The notes beneath the pieces are model-generated. The model saw nothing but the letters and a program-made list of their open reading frames with translations, did no database searches and was not told where the DNA came from. A program made the position numbers and the translations under genes. Below are positions 30,124 through 39,453 of a DNA stretch of 52,589 nt, in pieces. This DNA is from a virus, in the IMG/VR virus record IMGVR_UViG_3300031251_000969, positions 1 to 52,589 of that record. The stretch is one strand, 5' to 3'. Positions within the stretch are counted from its first letter, which is position 1. Each line of letters starts with the position of its first letter.

Positions 30124-31116
30124 ATGCCATCGACACCGGCTGTAACCGCGGATGCCCTGTACACGGGCAACCCGCTGAACATCTTCAAGGGCACCAGTGG
30201 CCTCGCGCTCGTGCGTGACTACGACCCGGCTCAGATCGATCCCAACTTCACGCCATTCGACTCGGCGACCGGCCTGTTCAAGGGCAATCTCAAGGAGTCG
30301 ATCTCGTCTGGCGGGTTCGGCTACATCGATCTCGGCGGATTCGACGAGAACGGCGTCGAGAACGACCGGTCGGTGACCGTGTCGAGCGACAAGTGGTGGC
30401 AGTCGCCGGACGTGCAGCGCAACGACGTGACCGACCGGTCGCTGTCGGTGTCGTTCACGCCCGCAACGCTGTTCCCAGCGATTGATGCGATCAACAACCT
30501 GCTGCCGCTCTCGGCGGTCGGCGTGATCGGCCAGGCCGGCTACTCGGTGGCGCCCGAAGGCTCGCCGACGCTGTACGAGCGCGACATCATCATCATCGGT
30601 GTCGACAAGAAGTACGGCATCGTCAGCCGGGCGTTGTGGCTGCCGCGTTGCGACACCACGAAGTTCGACAAGGAAAGCTGGTCGCGCAAGACGTCGACCA
30701 TGACCAAGCTGCAGTTCGACGCGCTGTTCGAGACGGCTCTCGGCCGCCCGTACAAGGTGTTCGTGGACGGCCCCGGCTGGCGCGCCATGGGCGGCGTGAC
30801 CGCGATCCCTGGTGGCGCTACGCCGCCTGTCGCCACCGTCGGCGGCTCGGCCGGCCACGCGACCCTGGCGTTCGCACCACCTGCATCGCCGAACGCGCCG
30901 TTCGTGTTCAACGTTTGGGCCAAGCAGGATGCCGGTCCGGCAACCCAGATCGATGCGAGTGACATCGCTGTCGATCCGTCATCCACCGATTCGAGTGTGG
31001 TGCTGGATCTGACCGGCCTGACCGCCGGTGCCACCACCTTCCAGGTGAGTGCGACCGGATCGAACCTGTCGACGTCGGCTCTGTCGACTGCATCGAACTC
31101 GATCACCGTCACCTAA
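30124..31116 (+). CDS. Major tail protein with C-terminal Ig-like domain
   Basis: This 330-residue protein is the tail-tube subunit: it follows the tail terminator, has its own strong ribosome binding site (AAGGAGAATTCCT), and shows the tube-protein pattern in residues 1-230 (ALVRDYDPAQIDPNFTPFDS; SLSVSFTPATLFPAIDAIN). Residues about 235-330 form an added Ig/FN3-type surface domain (ATLAFAPPASPNAPFVFNVW; LTGLTAGATTFQVSAT), which in other siphophages decorates the tail and can bind host carbohydrate. Confidence 0.8.
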   Translation: MPSTPAVTADALYTGNPLNIFKGTSGLALVRDYDPAQIDPNFTPFDSATGLFKGNLKESISSGGFGYIDLGGFDENGVENDRSVTVSSDKWWQSPDVQRNDVTDRSLSVSFTPATLFPAIDAINNLLPLSAVGVIGQAGYSVAPEGSPTLYERDIIIIGVDKKYGIVSRALWLPRCDTTKFDKESWSRKTSTMTKLQFDALFETALGRPYKVFVDGPGWRAMGGVTAIPGGATPPVATVGGSAGHATLAFAPPASPNAPFVFNVWAKQDAGPATQIDASDIAVDPSSTDSSVVLDLTGLTAGATTFQVSATGSNLSTSALSTASNSITVT

Positions 31117-31132
31117 TCACTCCCACGAGTCT

Positions 31133-31168
31133 CGCCGGGTGTCCGTTTGGCTGAGCGGGCACCCGGCG
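31133..31168 (+). terminator. Terminator-like hairpin after the major tail gene
   Basis: CGCCGGGTG (31133-31141) and CACCCGGCG (31160-31168) form a 9-bp stem, extended inside by TCCG/CGGG pairing, followed by GGTTTC. With the hairpin at 30062 it brackets the major tail gene. Confidence 0.55.
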
Positions 31169-31207
31169 GGTTTCATCAGCCACTCAGCCGAAAAGGATTG
31201 CAAGACA

Positions 31208-31576
31208 ATGGCTAATCGCACCGTTACCGATATGGCGAAGTACCGCGAGCAGATGCTTGAGAACGCGGGTGGCCTCGGCGTCACCTTCGATCTGGCTTGG
31301 ACCGACAAGCTCACCGGCGAGCAGAAGTCGGAACAGTTTGTCGTGCCGCACCCGATGATCGCATCGCCCAAGCTGAATGAGGCTCTGGAAAAGATTCCCA
31401 AGAATGACGACGGCAGGGCTCGCGCTCGCGTCATGCTCGAAACCGACAGCACCGAGGGTGCATTCGACCGATTCCTCGCCGCCGGAGGCACTGAGAGCGA
31501 TGTGCTGATGGCGTGGCAGGCGATGATGGCAGAGATGCAGCGCAACGGCTTTCGTCTACCTGACGCAGACGTTTAG
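31208..31576 (+). CDS. Tail assembly chaperone G
   Basis: This 122-residue protein (ATG 31208, AAAAGGATTGCAAGACA upstream) has the helical, acidic character and position of gpG-type chaperones, which coat the tape measure during tail assembly. It ends at TAG 31574-31576. The following frame is open far upstream of any good start codon, the sign of a programmed frameshift to a longer GT product. Confidence 0.75.
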   Translation: MANRTVTDMAKYREQMLENAGGLGVTFDLAWTDKLTGEQKSEQFVVPHPMIASPKLNEALEKIPKNDDGRARARVMLETDSTEGAFDRFLAAGGTESDVLMAWQAMMAEMQRNGFRLPDADV

Positions 31577-32009
31577 GGCCCTCGCTCTGCTGCGGTCGGC
31601 CCCGTCTGAGGTCGAGGCCGACTTGCAGCAGTTCTATCCCGGCCGCCGGATCCGCGAATTCTGGCGCACCCTCGACACGTTCAGGCGCACATGCGACTTC
31701 GACGAGGGCATGTCGCCGCGCGAACTGTGTGTGCTGATCGATGAGCTACCCGACGAGTCCCGGGTCAAACGCCGGTTCGGGTCCGGCTGGACCACGCTCG
31801 AGCTGATGATCGCGCGGCTGGCGAATGACTACCGCGCTACCCACACCGCTGAGGGTGAGCCGGTCGAGAACCTGTTGGTCCCGCCGAATCAACGCGAGGA
31901 CGAAACCGACGAGGCCGCAATCGACTACGACCCAGTGTCGAACGACGACATCACCCGAATGCTCGACGGCGACATGAGCGTCTACGCCGAACTCGGCGTC
32001 GCCGTCTAA
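31527..32009 (+). CDS. Tail assembly chaperone GT extension (frameshifted)
   Basis: This frame has no stop from 31527 to 32009 and reads FRALALLRSAPSEVEADLQQ across the end of G. That stretch is well-formed protein, though no ATG or GTG with a ribosome binding site precedes it (only TTG 31623). Going from the G frame to this one needs a +1 (or -2) shift, not the more common -1. Candidate sites are TTT-C at 31550-31553, where tRNA-Phe could re-pair on TTC, and GAC-GTT-TAG at the G stop. A +1 fusion would be 266 residues. Confidence 0.65.
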   Translation, partial: WQRCSATAFVYLTQTFRALALLRSAPSEVEADLQQFYPGRRIREFWRTLDTFRRTCDFDEGMSPRELCVLIDELPDESRVKRRFGSGWTTLELMIARLANDYRATHTAEGEPVENLLVPPNQREDETDEAAIDYDPVSNDDITRMLDGDMSVYAELGVAV

Positions 32010-32056
32010 CCGCCGTCCTCCATCCCTCGCGCACGTGAAAGGTGGTGAGTCCCTCC

Positions 32057-35000
32057 ATGTCCAGTGCATCTATCGGTGGCGTGTTCTTCGATATTGGCGC
32101 GCGTTCTGTCGGTATGAAGGCGACCGCCGCGTCGATGATCCGCGACATGGAGGCCGCAGGCACGGAGGCTGGTGAGGGATTCAACGCATCGTTCTCCAAG
32201 GTGATAACCGGCAACCGGGCACTCATCGCATCGATGAAGGGTGAGGCCGCGTCGGCGACGGCGTCGCTGCAGTCGGCATCGCGGGCGGCCCAGGATGCCG
32301 CCGCGAACGTCACGGTCGCCAGGCTCAAGCAGGAGGCGGCCACCGCCAAGCTGACCGAGACCGAGGCGCGCTACGAGGCCGGGTCGGCGAAGGTGCTCAC
32401 AGCGCAGGCCAATGCGGCGCGCGCGGCCAACACCACCGAGAAGGCGCTGCGCGATCAGCAGATCGCCACGCAGTCGATGAATGACGCGACAGCCCGTCAT
32501 GCTGCCGCCCAGGATGCCGCCGCGGCGAGCACAGGCAAGTTCGGTGCCGTCATCCACGCGGCCGGTATCGCGGCACTGGGCGCGTACGTGGTGGGCACTG
32601 GCGCGGCGATCAAGTCGGCCGCAAACTTCCAGACGACGCAAGAGCGGTTGGTCACTACCGCCAACCTGTCGCAGCAGTCACTCAGCGCAGTTTCACAGGG
32701 ATTATTGCAAATCTCCGACCAGACGGGCGAATCGTCACAGGCACTTTCGCAGGCTATTTACACCGTGTCATCGGGCATGGTGCATGTCGCCGACCCAACA
32801 AAGGATGCTGCGAACGCGCTCGACATTCTCAAGGCGGCGTCGCAGGGCGCAGCGCAGGAGGGCGCCAACGTCAAGGACGTCTCGGACGCGTTGACGACTT
32901 CGCTCAAGGACTTCCATCTACCCGCCGATCAGTCGGCCAACGTCATGTCGAAGCTGATTGTCGCTGTCTCCCATGGCAAGACGAACCTGCAGGATTTCTC
33001 GACAGGCCTATCTCAAGTGGCTTCGCAGGCAGCGACTGCGCATGTGCCTATCGATGATCTAGTGACCGCATTGGCCGAGATGACCTCGCACGGCATCGGC
33101 GCCGACCAGGCTGCGCAGAACATCAACAACACGCTGGCGAAGTTCGCTGCCCCTTCGCAGCAGATGACCGATGCTTTAGCGTCCGTCGGCATCAAGTCCT
33201 CAGATCTGGACAAGATGCTCGGCAGTGAGGGGCTGACCGGGACTGTCGAGTCGCTGTCGGATGCCGTTATCCAGCATCTAAACCCGGCCACGAACACCGT
33301 TCTTGTCAGTGCATTCAATCAGTCGCAGATTGCAGCTAAGAGCGCCAAGGAGGCCTACGACAGCCTGACGCCGTCGCTGCAGAAGTACGTCGACATGATC
33401 AAGCAGGGCCAGCTAGCCAACACGGTCAAGCAGATCGAGAAGGCCACCGGTCTCGACATGCAAGACGCAACGGCGGTCAACCAGGCTGCGACCGCCTACC
33501 AGAAGTCCGTCGGGCTAAACGCAAATCTCAAGTCTGCGAAGAACAACGACAAGGACTATCAGCAATACATGCAGACCGTCTCCGGCGGCATTCCGAACTG
33601 GCGTGTAGTCAGTCAGCTCACCGGCGAAAACACACAGGACACCAAGAACACCAAGAAGGACGTTCAGGACGCGCATGCGGAGAATGGTGGCCGAGATGTG
33701 CAGGGCTGGCATGACATTCAGGGCAATTTCAATCAGCAGCTGAAAGAGACGTCGGCTACGGTCAAGAACTTTGGCATCGACCTGGGTACGAAGGTGCTGC
33801 CCTACGCGACGATGTTCATGGGCGCCCTCAAGGACACCACGCAATGGTTGATGAAGAACAAGACAGCGCTCGACGTTCTTCTCGCCACCGGTGCCGGCCT
33901 CGCTGGCCTGTGGGTGACGGTCAAGGCCGGTAAGGCCGCATGGTCGGCGGTCGAGTCTGGTATCGGCGGCGCGCAGAAGGCCCTCAAGTTCTTGGTCGGC
34001 GACCAGGAATCGGCGGGCGCGTTCTCGAAGATCGCCGACAAGGCTTCGACGGCGTGGACGGGCATCCGAGTGGGCGCGATCAACGCTGCTGAGGCCACCT
34101 CGGGTGCGTGGTCCAAGCTCGGCGACGCGAAGGCGTGGGTGGCGCTGCGTTCCGAGGCCCTGGGCACGTTCGCCGCCGCAAAGGCTGCAGCACTCAAGGA
34201 TTCGGTGGCGTCGGCAGGCGCATGGGTTGCTCAGAATGCCCGCGCAGCGGGATCGTTCATCGCGCTTAAGGTGGCGCAGCTGGCATCGGCTGCCGCGACG
34301 GGCGCCATGACCGCCGCACAGTGGCTGTTGAATCTGGCGATGGATGCTAACCCAATCCTGTTGGCGGTCACCGCCGTTGCTGCAATCGGCACCGCGCTGT
34401 ACGAGGCGTACAAGCACTGCAAGACTTTCCGTGACATCGTGAAAGACGGTTGGTCCTGGGTCAAGAAGTACCACGATGTGCTGCTGCTTCTGCTTGGCCC
34501 GGTCGGCGCGGTGATCGTCGCGACCGAGCAACTGGTAAAGCATTGGGGTACAGTCACTTCCGTACTGCGGGCTGGCGGTCACGACATCGCCGCCGTCTGG
34601 CGCGATCTGGGCGCGGCATGGGATTCGTTCTGGGACAACGATGTTAAGCCAGCGTGGGATGACCTGACCAAGGCCTGGCATGCGGTGTACGACGTGACGA
34701 TCAAGCCGGTCTCGACAGCGATCACCGACAGTTGGAAGGGCATCAAGGATGCCGCGAAGGGCATGGTCGATTGGGTCGAACAGCAGTGGGGCCGAATCGA
34801 ATCCATAGTCAAGGCACCGGCGAAATTCATCATCGAAACCGTCTACGACGACGGAATCGTACCGCTGTGGAACGGCATTGCCAGCGTCTTCCACCTGGGC
34901 AAGATCGACAAGGTTGATGCCTCGAAGTTCGCAGGTGGCGGCGTCTACAACCAGTACGGCACCGTTCCCGGCTACGCACCCGGCCGCGATACCGTTGCCG

Positions 35001-37981
35001 CGCAGAGCAATCCCGGCGACGGCTGGATCGTTCCCGAAGCAGCCAAGGCGCTCGGTTCTCGTGCAATCAATGCGCTGAACTCGGGCCGCGCGTTCGCCGG
35101 TGGCGGTATTGCGAACTCGATGGTGTCGCCCGGCGAGGCACGTCTGACTCCGCAGGGCGTGCAGGCGATCGGGGGCGCACCAGGGCTGTGGGCGCTCAAC
35201 GCGCAGTACTCGAACGGTCGGCCGAACGCGAATGGCGCGATCCCGGGCTATCACTTCGACCTCGGCGGCATCGTCGGCGGCGCAGTCCACGGCGTCGAAC
35301 ACCTCGGCCACGACGTCGCGCACGGTGTCGAATCCGTGACGAAAATGGTTGGCTCTGTGGCTGATTGGGTGGCTGATCCGGTCGGCAAGCTGCGCAGCTT
35401 GTTCGACCAGTGGATCAAGAAGGCCTCGGGCGCACCCGATGGCGGCAACGATTTCTGGAAGGCTGTCACCTCGGTGCCGTCGCGGATGCTCGACGGCGCG
35501 ATCGACATGATCAAGGGCTGGTTCGGCTCGCATCCCGGGGGAGGCCAGGGCAATGAGCCGTGGGCCTCCGGTGCCGGTGCTGAGCAGTGGGTGCCGCTCA
35601 TCAAGCAGGCGCTGGCGCTCGAAGGATTCCCCACCTCCGACGAGTATGTGAACGCATCCAAGGCGCAGATCATGACCGAGTCGGGTGGCAACCCGAACAT
35701 CAGCCAGCAGGTCCAGGACGTCAACTCGGGTGGCAACGAGGCTCAGGGGCTCGTGCAGGTGACGCCGCGGACCGCGCAGGCTCTCGGGCTGGCGGACCTC
35801 GGTGGGAACATTCATGACCCGCTGACGAACCTGCGGCTCGGTATGCGCGAGCTCAAGAGCCAGCATGGCGGCGATCTGCTCGGCACCTGGGGCCATGGAC
35901 ATGGATATGCCGGAGGCGGCATCGCGGGTCTCACGATGCGCGAGGTGCTGCATTTCACGGGCGGCGGATGGACCCCGAACACCAACAGCGACTGGAGCCC
36001 GAACAGCTCCAACAGCAAGTGGGACCCGAACGCCAACATCGCCGGAAATATGGGTCCGAGTGCGCCGCCCAGCAATCTTGCGCCGACCGCGCAAATGAAT
36101 TCCGCACCGCCTCCGGCCGGCATGTATTACCACGGGCAGGAAGATCACTACACCCCGCCAGCCGAAATGACTCAGGCCGCACCAGCTCCGGGCCAGTACT
36201 ACCACGGGCAGCAGGATCATGATGACAAGCCGATTCCCGGCGCGACTCCGTATCAGAATCCGAGTTCCTACAACTGGAATCAGGTCGGGCCGCAGCCGGT
36301 GCCGCAGAGCCTGTTGGGCACACCGCCTTCAAGCCAACCTGTCAGCCCGGGTGGTAATTCGACACCCGTGCAGCAGGATTCAGCGAACCAGGGTGTGCAG
36401 CCGCCGACCGACGCGAACGGCGTTCCGGTGTACGGCGACACTGGCTCGAACTACACGGGTGCCGGTGTCGGCACTGGCGGTTCGTCGCCGGTCTCCGTCG
36501 CGCCCGGTGTTTCGTCGGTCGGCACTGGTACGGGCGCCAGCGTCGTGGGCTCTGGCGTCTCAGCAGTCAGCACCGGTGCTGGCGTAGACGGTTCAGGCGC
36601 TGGCGTTGCGGCCGGTGGAACCGGGGGCCCGGCGAATGCCATTAGCTGGCTGACGGCGCACGAGAGCATCCCATACGTGTACGGCGGTGCGTCGGCAGCC
36701 GGTCTCGACTGTTCGGCGCTCGTCGGCTTCGGCCAGAAGGTCGCCGAGGGCGATCAGAACCCGAACGGCCGTATCGGCACCACCGACACGATGCTGGCGG
36801 GCAGCTGGCCCGACATGATCCGCGGCGCGACACAAGGCCAGGACGCCTTCATTGTGGGTGTCAACCCCGAACACATGCTGATGTCGATTCTCGGAACGAA
36901 TTTCGAGGAACGTCAGTCGGGCGAGACCATGCGTGTTGGCGCAAATGCCAAGTCGCCCTTCGACCCAGAGTTCACCGCGCAGTATCACCTCGATCCGTCG
37001 AAGTTCAATCCGCCGTATCAGGCGGGAGCTCCGGACGGCGGCACCGGTAGTGGCGCTGGCGCCGGATCTGGCCTCGATTCGGCGCAGGTGACCGATCTGA
37101 ATAACAAGATCACGGCGGCCAAGGACCAGGCGGTCAAGGACCAGGCTGACGCGAAAGCCGCTCAAGCACGGGCCGATTCGGATATGGCGGATGCTCAGCG
37201 TGCCGACCAGCAGGCCGCGACCGCCAAGACCGTGGCTCAACGCGTCAAGTACACCAAGGATGCCGCGAAGTACCGCGCCGATGCCGCGGTGCAGAAGGCT
37301 GCCGCGCAGAAGTACCTCGACGATGCCAAGGCAAAGGGTGATGACGTCGCGAAGCTGCAGAATCAGCTCTCGACCGACCCGGGCACCAACGGCACCGGTA
37401 CCGATGGCAGTAGCGACTCGTTGACCTGGCATGACATGTGGTCGCGCCTCGGTGGTGTTGCCGGGGACGCGATCTCGCAGACGACTGGTGTCGGTGACCT
37501 GAACCTCGAGTCGATCAGCGAATCGCCGCTGTTCAAGATCGGCTCAGCGTTCGCGGGCGCGAAATATGGTGGCGCGCCGCGCACTCCGTCGATCTTCACC
37601 GGCCTGGGCGGCAAGACGCCCATCGGTACGGGCGCTGGCGGCAAGGACGACGGCAAGCAGATCGACACCATCGCGAAGATTCCGGCGATCGACAAGAAGA
37701 AGATCCCGCTCTACGACGATGGCGGTCTGCTGCCCGATCCGGGGCCCGGCATCAGCGTGGTGCCGATCGCCAAGGGCACCCGCGAGCCCGAGCGCGTCCT
37801 GAATGGTCGCCACACCGAGAAGCTCGACAACTGGCTCGACAACGATCACACGGGCGCCAATGTCCACAACGGCCATCTGCTGAACATCGAGAAGTTCGTT
37901 GCGCCAGAGCGAGATCAGCATGCCGCTGCGCGCGAGATTGCACGTTGGATCGCACCATATCGACTGCATACGGGGCGTTGA
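32057..37981 (+). CDS. Tape measure protein with SLT and NlpC/P60 hydrolase domains
   Basis: This 1974-residue protein sets tail length. Residues about 190-370 match the TP901-type tape-measure core (GLSQVASQAATAHVPIDDLV). Hydrophobic segments lie at about 610-625, 740-790 and 805-825 (LLLLLGPVGAVIVATEQLVK). Residues about 1177-1285 are a lysozyme-like transglycosylase domain with catalytic Glu1208 in IMTESGGNP. Residues about 1528-1635 are an NlpC/P60-like peptidase with Cys1552 in YVYGGASAAGLDCSALVG and a His in PEHMLMS. These cut peptidoglycan during DNA entry. In-frame GTG codons at 32042 and 32045 are alternative starts. Confidence 0.92.
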   Translation: MSSASIGGVFFDIGARSVGMKATAASMIRDMEAAGTEAGEGFNASFSKVITGNRALIASMKGEAASATASLQSASRAAQDAAANVTVARLKQEAATAKLTETEARYEAGSAKVLTAQANAARAANTTEKALRDQQIATQSMNDATARHAAAQDAAAASTGKFGAVIHAAGIAALGAYVVGTGAAIKSAANFQTTQERLVTTANLSQQSLSAVSQGLLQISDQTGESSQALSQAIYTVSSGMVHVADPTKDAANALDILKAASQGAAQEGANVKDVSDALTTSLKDFHLPADQSANVMSKLIVAVSHGKTNLQDFSTGLSQVASQAATAHVPIDDLVTALAEMTSHGIGADQAAQNINNTLAKFAAPSQQMTDALASVGIKSSDLDKMLGSEGLTGTVESLSDAVIQHLNPATNTVLVSAFNQSQIAAKSAKEAYDSLTPSLQKYVDMIKQGQLANTVKQIEKATGLDMQDATAVNQAATAYQKSVGLNANLKSAKNNDKDYQQYMQTVSGGIPNWRVVSQLTGENTQDTKNTKKDVQDAHAENGGRDVQGWHDIQGNFNQQLKETSATVKNFGIDLGTKVLPYATMFMGALKDTTQWLMKNKTALDVLLATGAGLAGLWVTVKAGKAAWSAVESGIGGAQKALKFLVGDQESAGAFSKIADKASTAWTGIRVGAINAAEATSGAWSKLGDAKAWVALRSEALGTFAAAKAAALKDSVASAGAWVAQNARAAGSFIALKVAQLASAAATGAMTAAQWLLNLAMDANPILLAVTAVAAIGTALYEAYKHCKTFRDIVKDGWSWVKKYHDVLLLLLGPVGAVIVATEQLVKHWGTVTSVLRAGGHDIAAVWRDLGAAWDSFWDNDVKPAWDDLTKAWHAVYDVTIKPVSTAITDSWKGIKDAAKGMVDWVEQQWGRIESIVKAPAKFIIETVYDDGIVPLWNGIASVFHLGKIDKVDASKFAGGGVYNQYGTVPGYAPGRDTVAAQSNPGDGWIVPEAAKALGSRAINALNSGRAFAGGGIANSMVSPGEARLTPQGVQAIGGAPGLWALNAQYSNGRPNANGAIPGYHFDLGGIVGGAVHGVEHLGHDVAHGVESVTKMVGSVADWVADPVGKLRSLFDQWIKKASGAPDGGNDFWKAVTSVPSRMLDGAIDMIKGWFGSHPGGGQGNEPWASGAGAEQWVPLIKQALALEGFPTSDEYVNASKAQIMTESGGNPNISQQVQDVNSGGNEAQGLVQVTPRTAQALGLADLGGNIHDPLTNLRLGMRELKSQHGGDLLGTWGHGHGYAGGGIAGLTMREVLHFTGGGWTPNTNSDWSPNSSNSKWDPNANIAGNMGPSAPPSNLAPTAQMNSAPPPAGMYYHGQEDHYTPPAEMTQAAPAPGQYYHGQQDHDDKPIPGATPYQNPSSYNWNQVGPQPVPQSLLGTPPSSQPVSPGGNSTPVQQDSANQGVQPPTDANGVPVYGDTGSNYTGAGVGTGGSSPVSVAPGVSSVGTGTGASVVGSGVSAVSTGAGVDGSGAGVAAGGTGGPANAISWLTAHESIPYVYGGASAAGLDCSALVGFGQKVAEGDQNPNGRIGTTDTMLAGSWPDMIRGATQGQDAFIVGVNPEHMLMSILGTNFEERQSGETMRVGANAKSPFDPEFTAQYHLDPSKFNPPYQAGAPDGGTGSGAGAGSGLDSAQVTDLNNKITAAKDQAVKDQADAKAAQARADSDMADAQRADQQAATAKTVAQRVKYTKDAAKYRADAAVQKAAAQKYLDDAKAKGDDVAKLQNQLSTDPGTNGTGTDGSSDSLTWHDMWSRLGGVAGDAISQTTGVGDLNLESISESPLFKIGSAFAGAKYGGAPRTPSIFTGLGGKTPIGTGAGGKDDGKQIDTIAKIPAIDKKKIPLYDDGGLLPDPGPGISVVPIAKGTREPERVLNGRHTEKLDNWLDNDHTGANVHNGHLLNIEKFVAPERDQHAAAREIARWIAPYRLHTGR

Positions 37982-37984
37982 TAC

Positions 37985-38932
37985 ATGAGCACACCGATCA
38001 CCATTCCGATGCCACTGCAGTCGGGCCCATCACGCTCGATGCTCGTCGGTGAGCTGCCGGACCTCACCTATGTGGGTATCGACGGCACGCGGCACTATCT
38101 GTCGGGCCCGCTGGCGCATCTGCAGCAGACGCACGGCATCAAGCTCAAGAAGATCAAGGGTGTCGACGGGCCGTTCAAGCACCTCGATCAGCAGGGCGCC
38201 CGGCAGGACGGCGTCGACTGGCTCGCATCGTATTTCGACCCGGTGCAGCTGGACATGACGATCAGCGTGAACGGCATCAACGCCATGGATCGGCGCGGCG
38301 TGTGGCGCACCTGGTTCGACGGATGGTCGCCGTACTCGCAGGGCAAGTTGTCGTGGACGACTCGGGAGCTGGGCACCTGGTGGATGATGCTGCGCCGTTT
38401 CGGGCCGATGACCTCGGATCTGCCGGGCAGCTTCCAGAAGACGTGGGAGGTGGATTGGACTGCGCGGGGCGATTTTCCGTTCTGGCAGTCGTTTCCGTCG
38501 TCGTCCGCGGTCATCAGCACCGCGGTTGCGACGTTGTCGGACCCGAAGGGGGTCTCGCCGAACAATTTCCTGCCGTTGTTCAACCGCGGCAGCATCCCAG
38601 CATGGCCCGAGATCCTGCTGCAGGGTCCCGGCATTTTCACTATGGGCGATAACGGATCTCTGACCTCGACGCGGCAGATCAGCATTCAGCTGTACGCGCG
38701 GGAAGTGGTGTTGCTCAAGACGTTGCCGCGGCGCCGTTCGGCTGTCGAGGTCAACACGGATGCGGACGTTTTCGAGCGTCTGCATAACCGTTTCAGCCAG
38801 CCGGTACCGCCGATGAAGCCGGGCAACCCGGCAGCGGGCGCGGTACAGATTCCGATTCAGGTGACCGGCGCCGTGCCGGGCACCACGGCGGCAACAGCGA
38901 CTCTCACGCCGTGCCGCATCTGGCCTGAATAG
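37985..38932 (+). CDS. Distal tail (Dit-like) minor tail protein
   Basis: This 315-residue protein follows the tape measure, where the distal tail protein lies in siphophages. Patterns fit that family: DLTYVGIDGTRHYLSGPL, DPVQLDMTISVNGIN, RRGVWRTWFDGWSPYSQGKL, and a late galectin-like beta part. It forms the hub ring at the tail tip. The start is ATG 37985, three bases after the tape-measure stop. Confidence 0.7.
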   Translation: MSTPITIPMPLQSGPSRSMLVGELPDLTYVGIDGTRHYLSGPLAHLQQTHGIKLKKIKGVDGPFKHLDQQGARQDGVDWLASYFDPVQLDMTISVNGINAMDRRGVWRTWFDGWSPYSQGKLSWTTRELGTWWMMLRRFGPMTSDLPGSFQKTWEVDWTARGDFPFWQSFPSSSAVISTAVATLSDPKGVSPNNFLPLFNRGSIPAWPEILLQGPGIFTMGDNGSLTSTRQISIQLYAREVVLLKTLPRRRSAVEVNTDADVFERLHNRFSQPVPPMKPGNPAAGAVQIPIQVTGAVPGTTAATATLTPCRIWPE

Positions 38933-38994
38933 CTAGCTCTCCCAACGCATTAACCCTCTAGTCGCACGTCCATTGGGCGTGGGAAGGGATCATC

Positions 38995-39414
38995 ATGTCC
39001 TCATACGGAATGACCACCTACATCGCGAATGCGTGGCTGAATGCTATCCGCGGCGGCGGTGCGGGCACTTCATACACCGCGCCGACAACGATCTACGCAC
39101 AGCTGCATGTTGGTGCGCCGGGCGCATCAGGCACCGCGGCCCTGTGCGCGGGCACCGTCGGCGGCACTGTGCGTGTGGCGATCGCGTTCGCGGCCGCGTC
39201 GGGCGGTTCAATCTCGATTACCGGTACGGCGCCGACGTTTTCGTGCACGGCGACCTCGGTGTCGGAGACGCTGACCGGTGTCACGCTGTGGGATGCCGCA
39301 TCAGGCGGCAACTGCATCTGGGCTGAGCAGCTGAACACTGCGCGTAGCTGGTCGACGGGCGATAACTACACGCTCTCGAGTGATCAGCTGAACCTCGGAA
39401 CCCTGGCTAGCTGA
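38995..39414 (+). CDS. Small minor tail protein
   Basis: This 139-residue protein (TYIANAWLNAIRGGGAGTSY; TIYAQLHVGAPGASGTAALC) resembles the short beta-sandwich minor tail proteins of actinophages. ATG 38995 follows GGGAAGGGATCATC. Gly/Ser/Thr richness fits a surface-exposed virion protein. Exact role unknown. Confidence 0.6.
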   Translation: MSSYGMTTYIANAWLNAIRGGGAGTSYTAPTTIYAQLHVGAPGASGTAALCAGTVGGTVRVAIAFAAASGGSISITGTAPTFSCTATSVSETLTGVTLWDAASGGNCIWAEQLNTARSWSTGDNYTLSSDQLNLGTLAS

Positions 39415-39453
39415 CCGGGGATCTGTGAGCCGCTGCGCTCATGAGGGTCTGAC

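Noticed and set aside
33515-36220. A 901-codon open frame on the minus strand inside the tape measure gene
   Set aside because: It is rich in Arg, His, Val and Leu from reversed G/C-ending codons, has no ribosome binding site or domain, and opposes a clearly coding gene. It is a shadow of high GC content.
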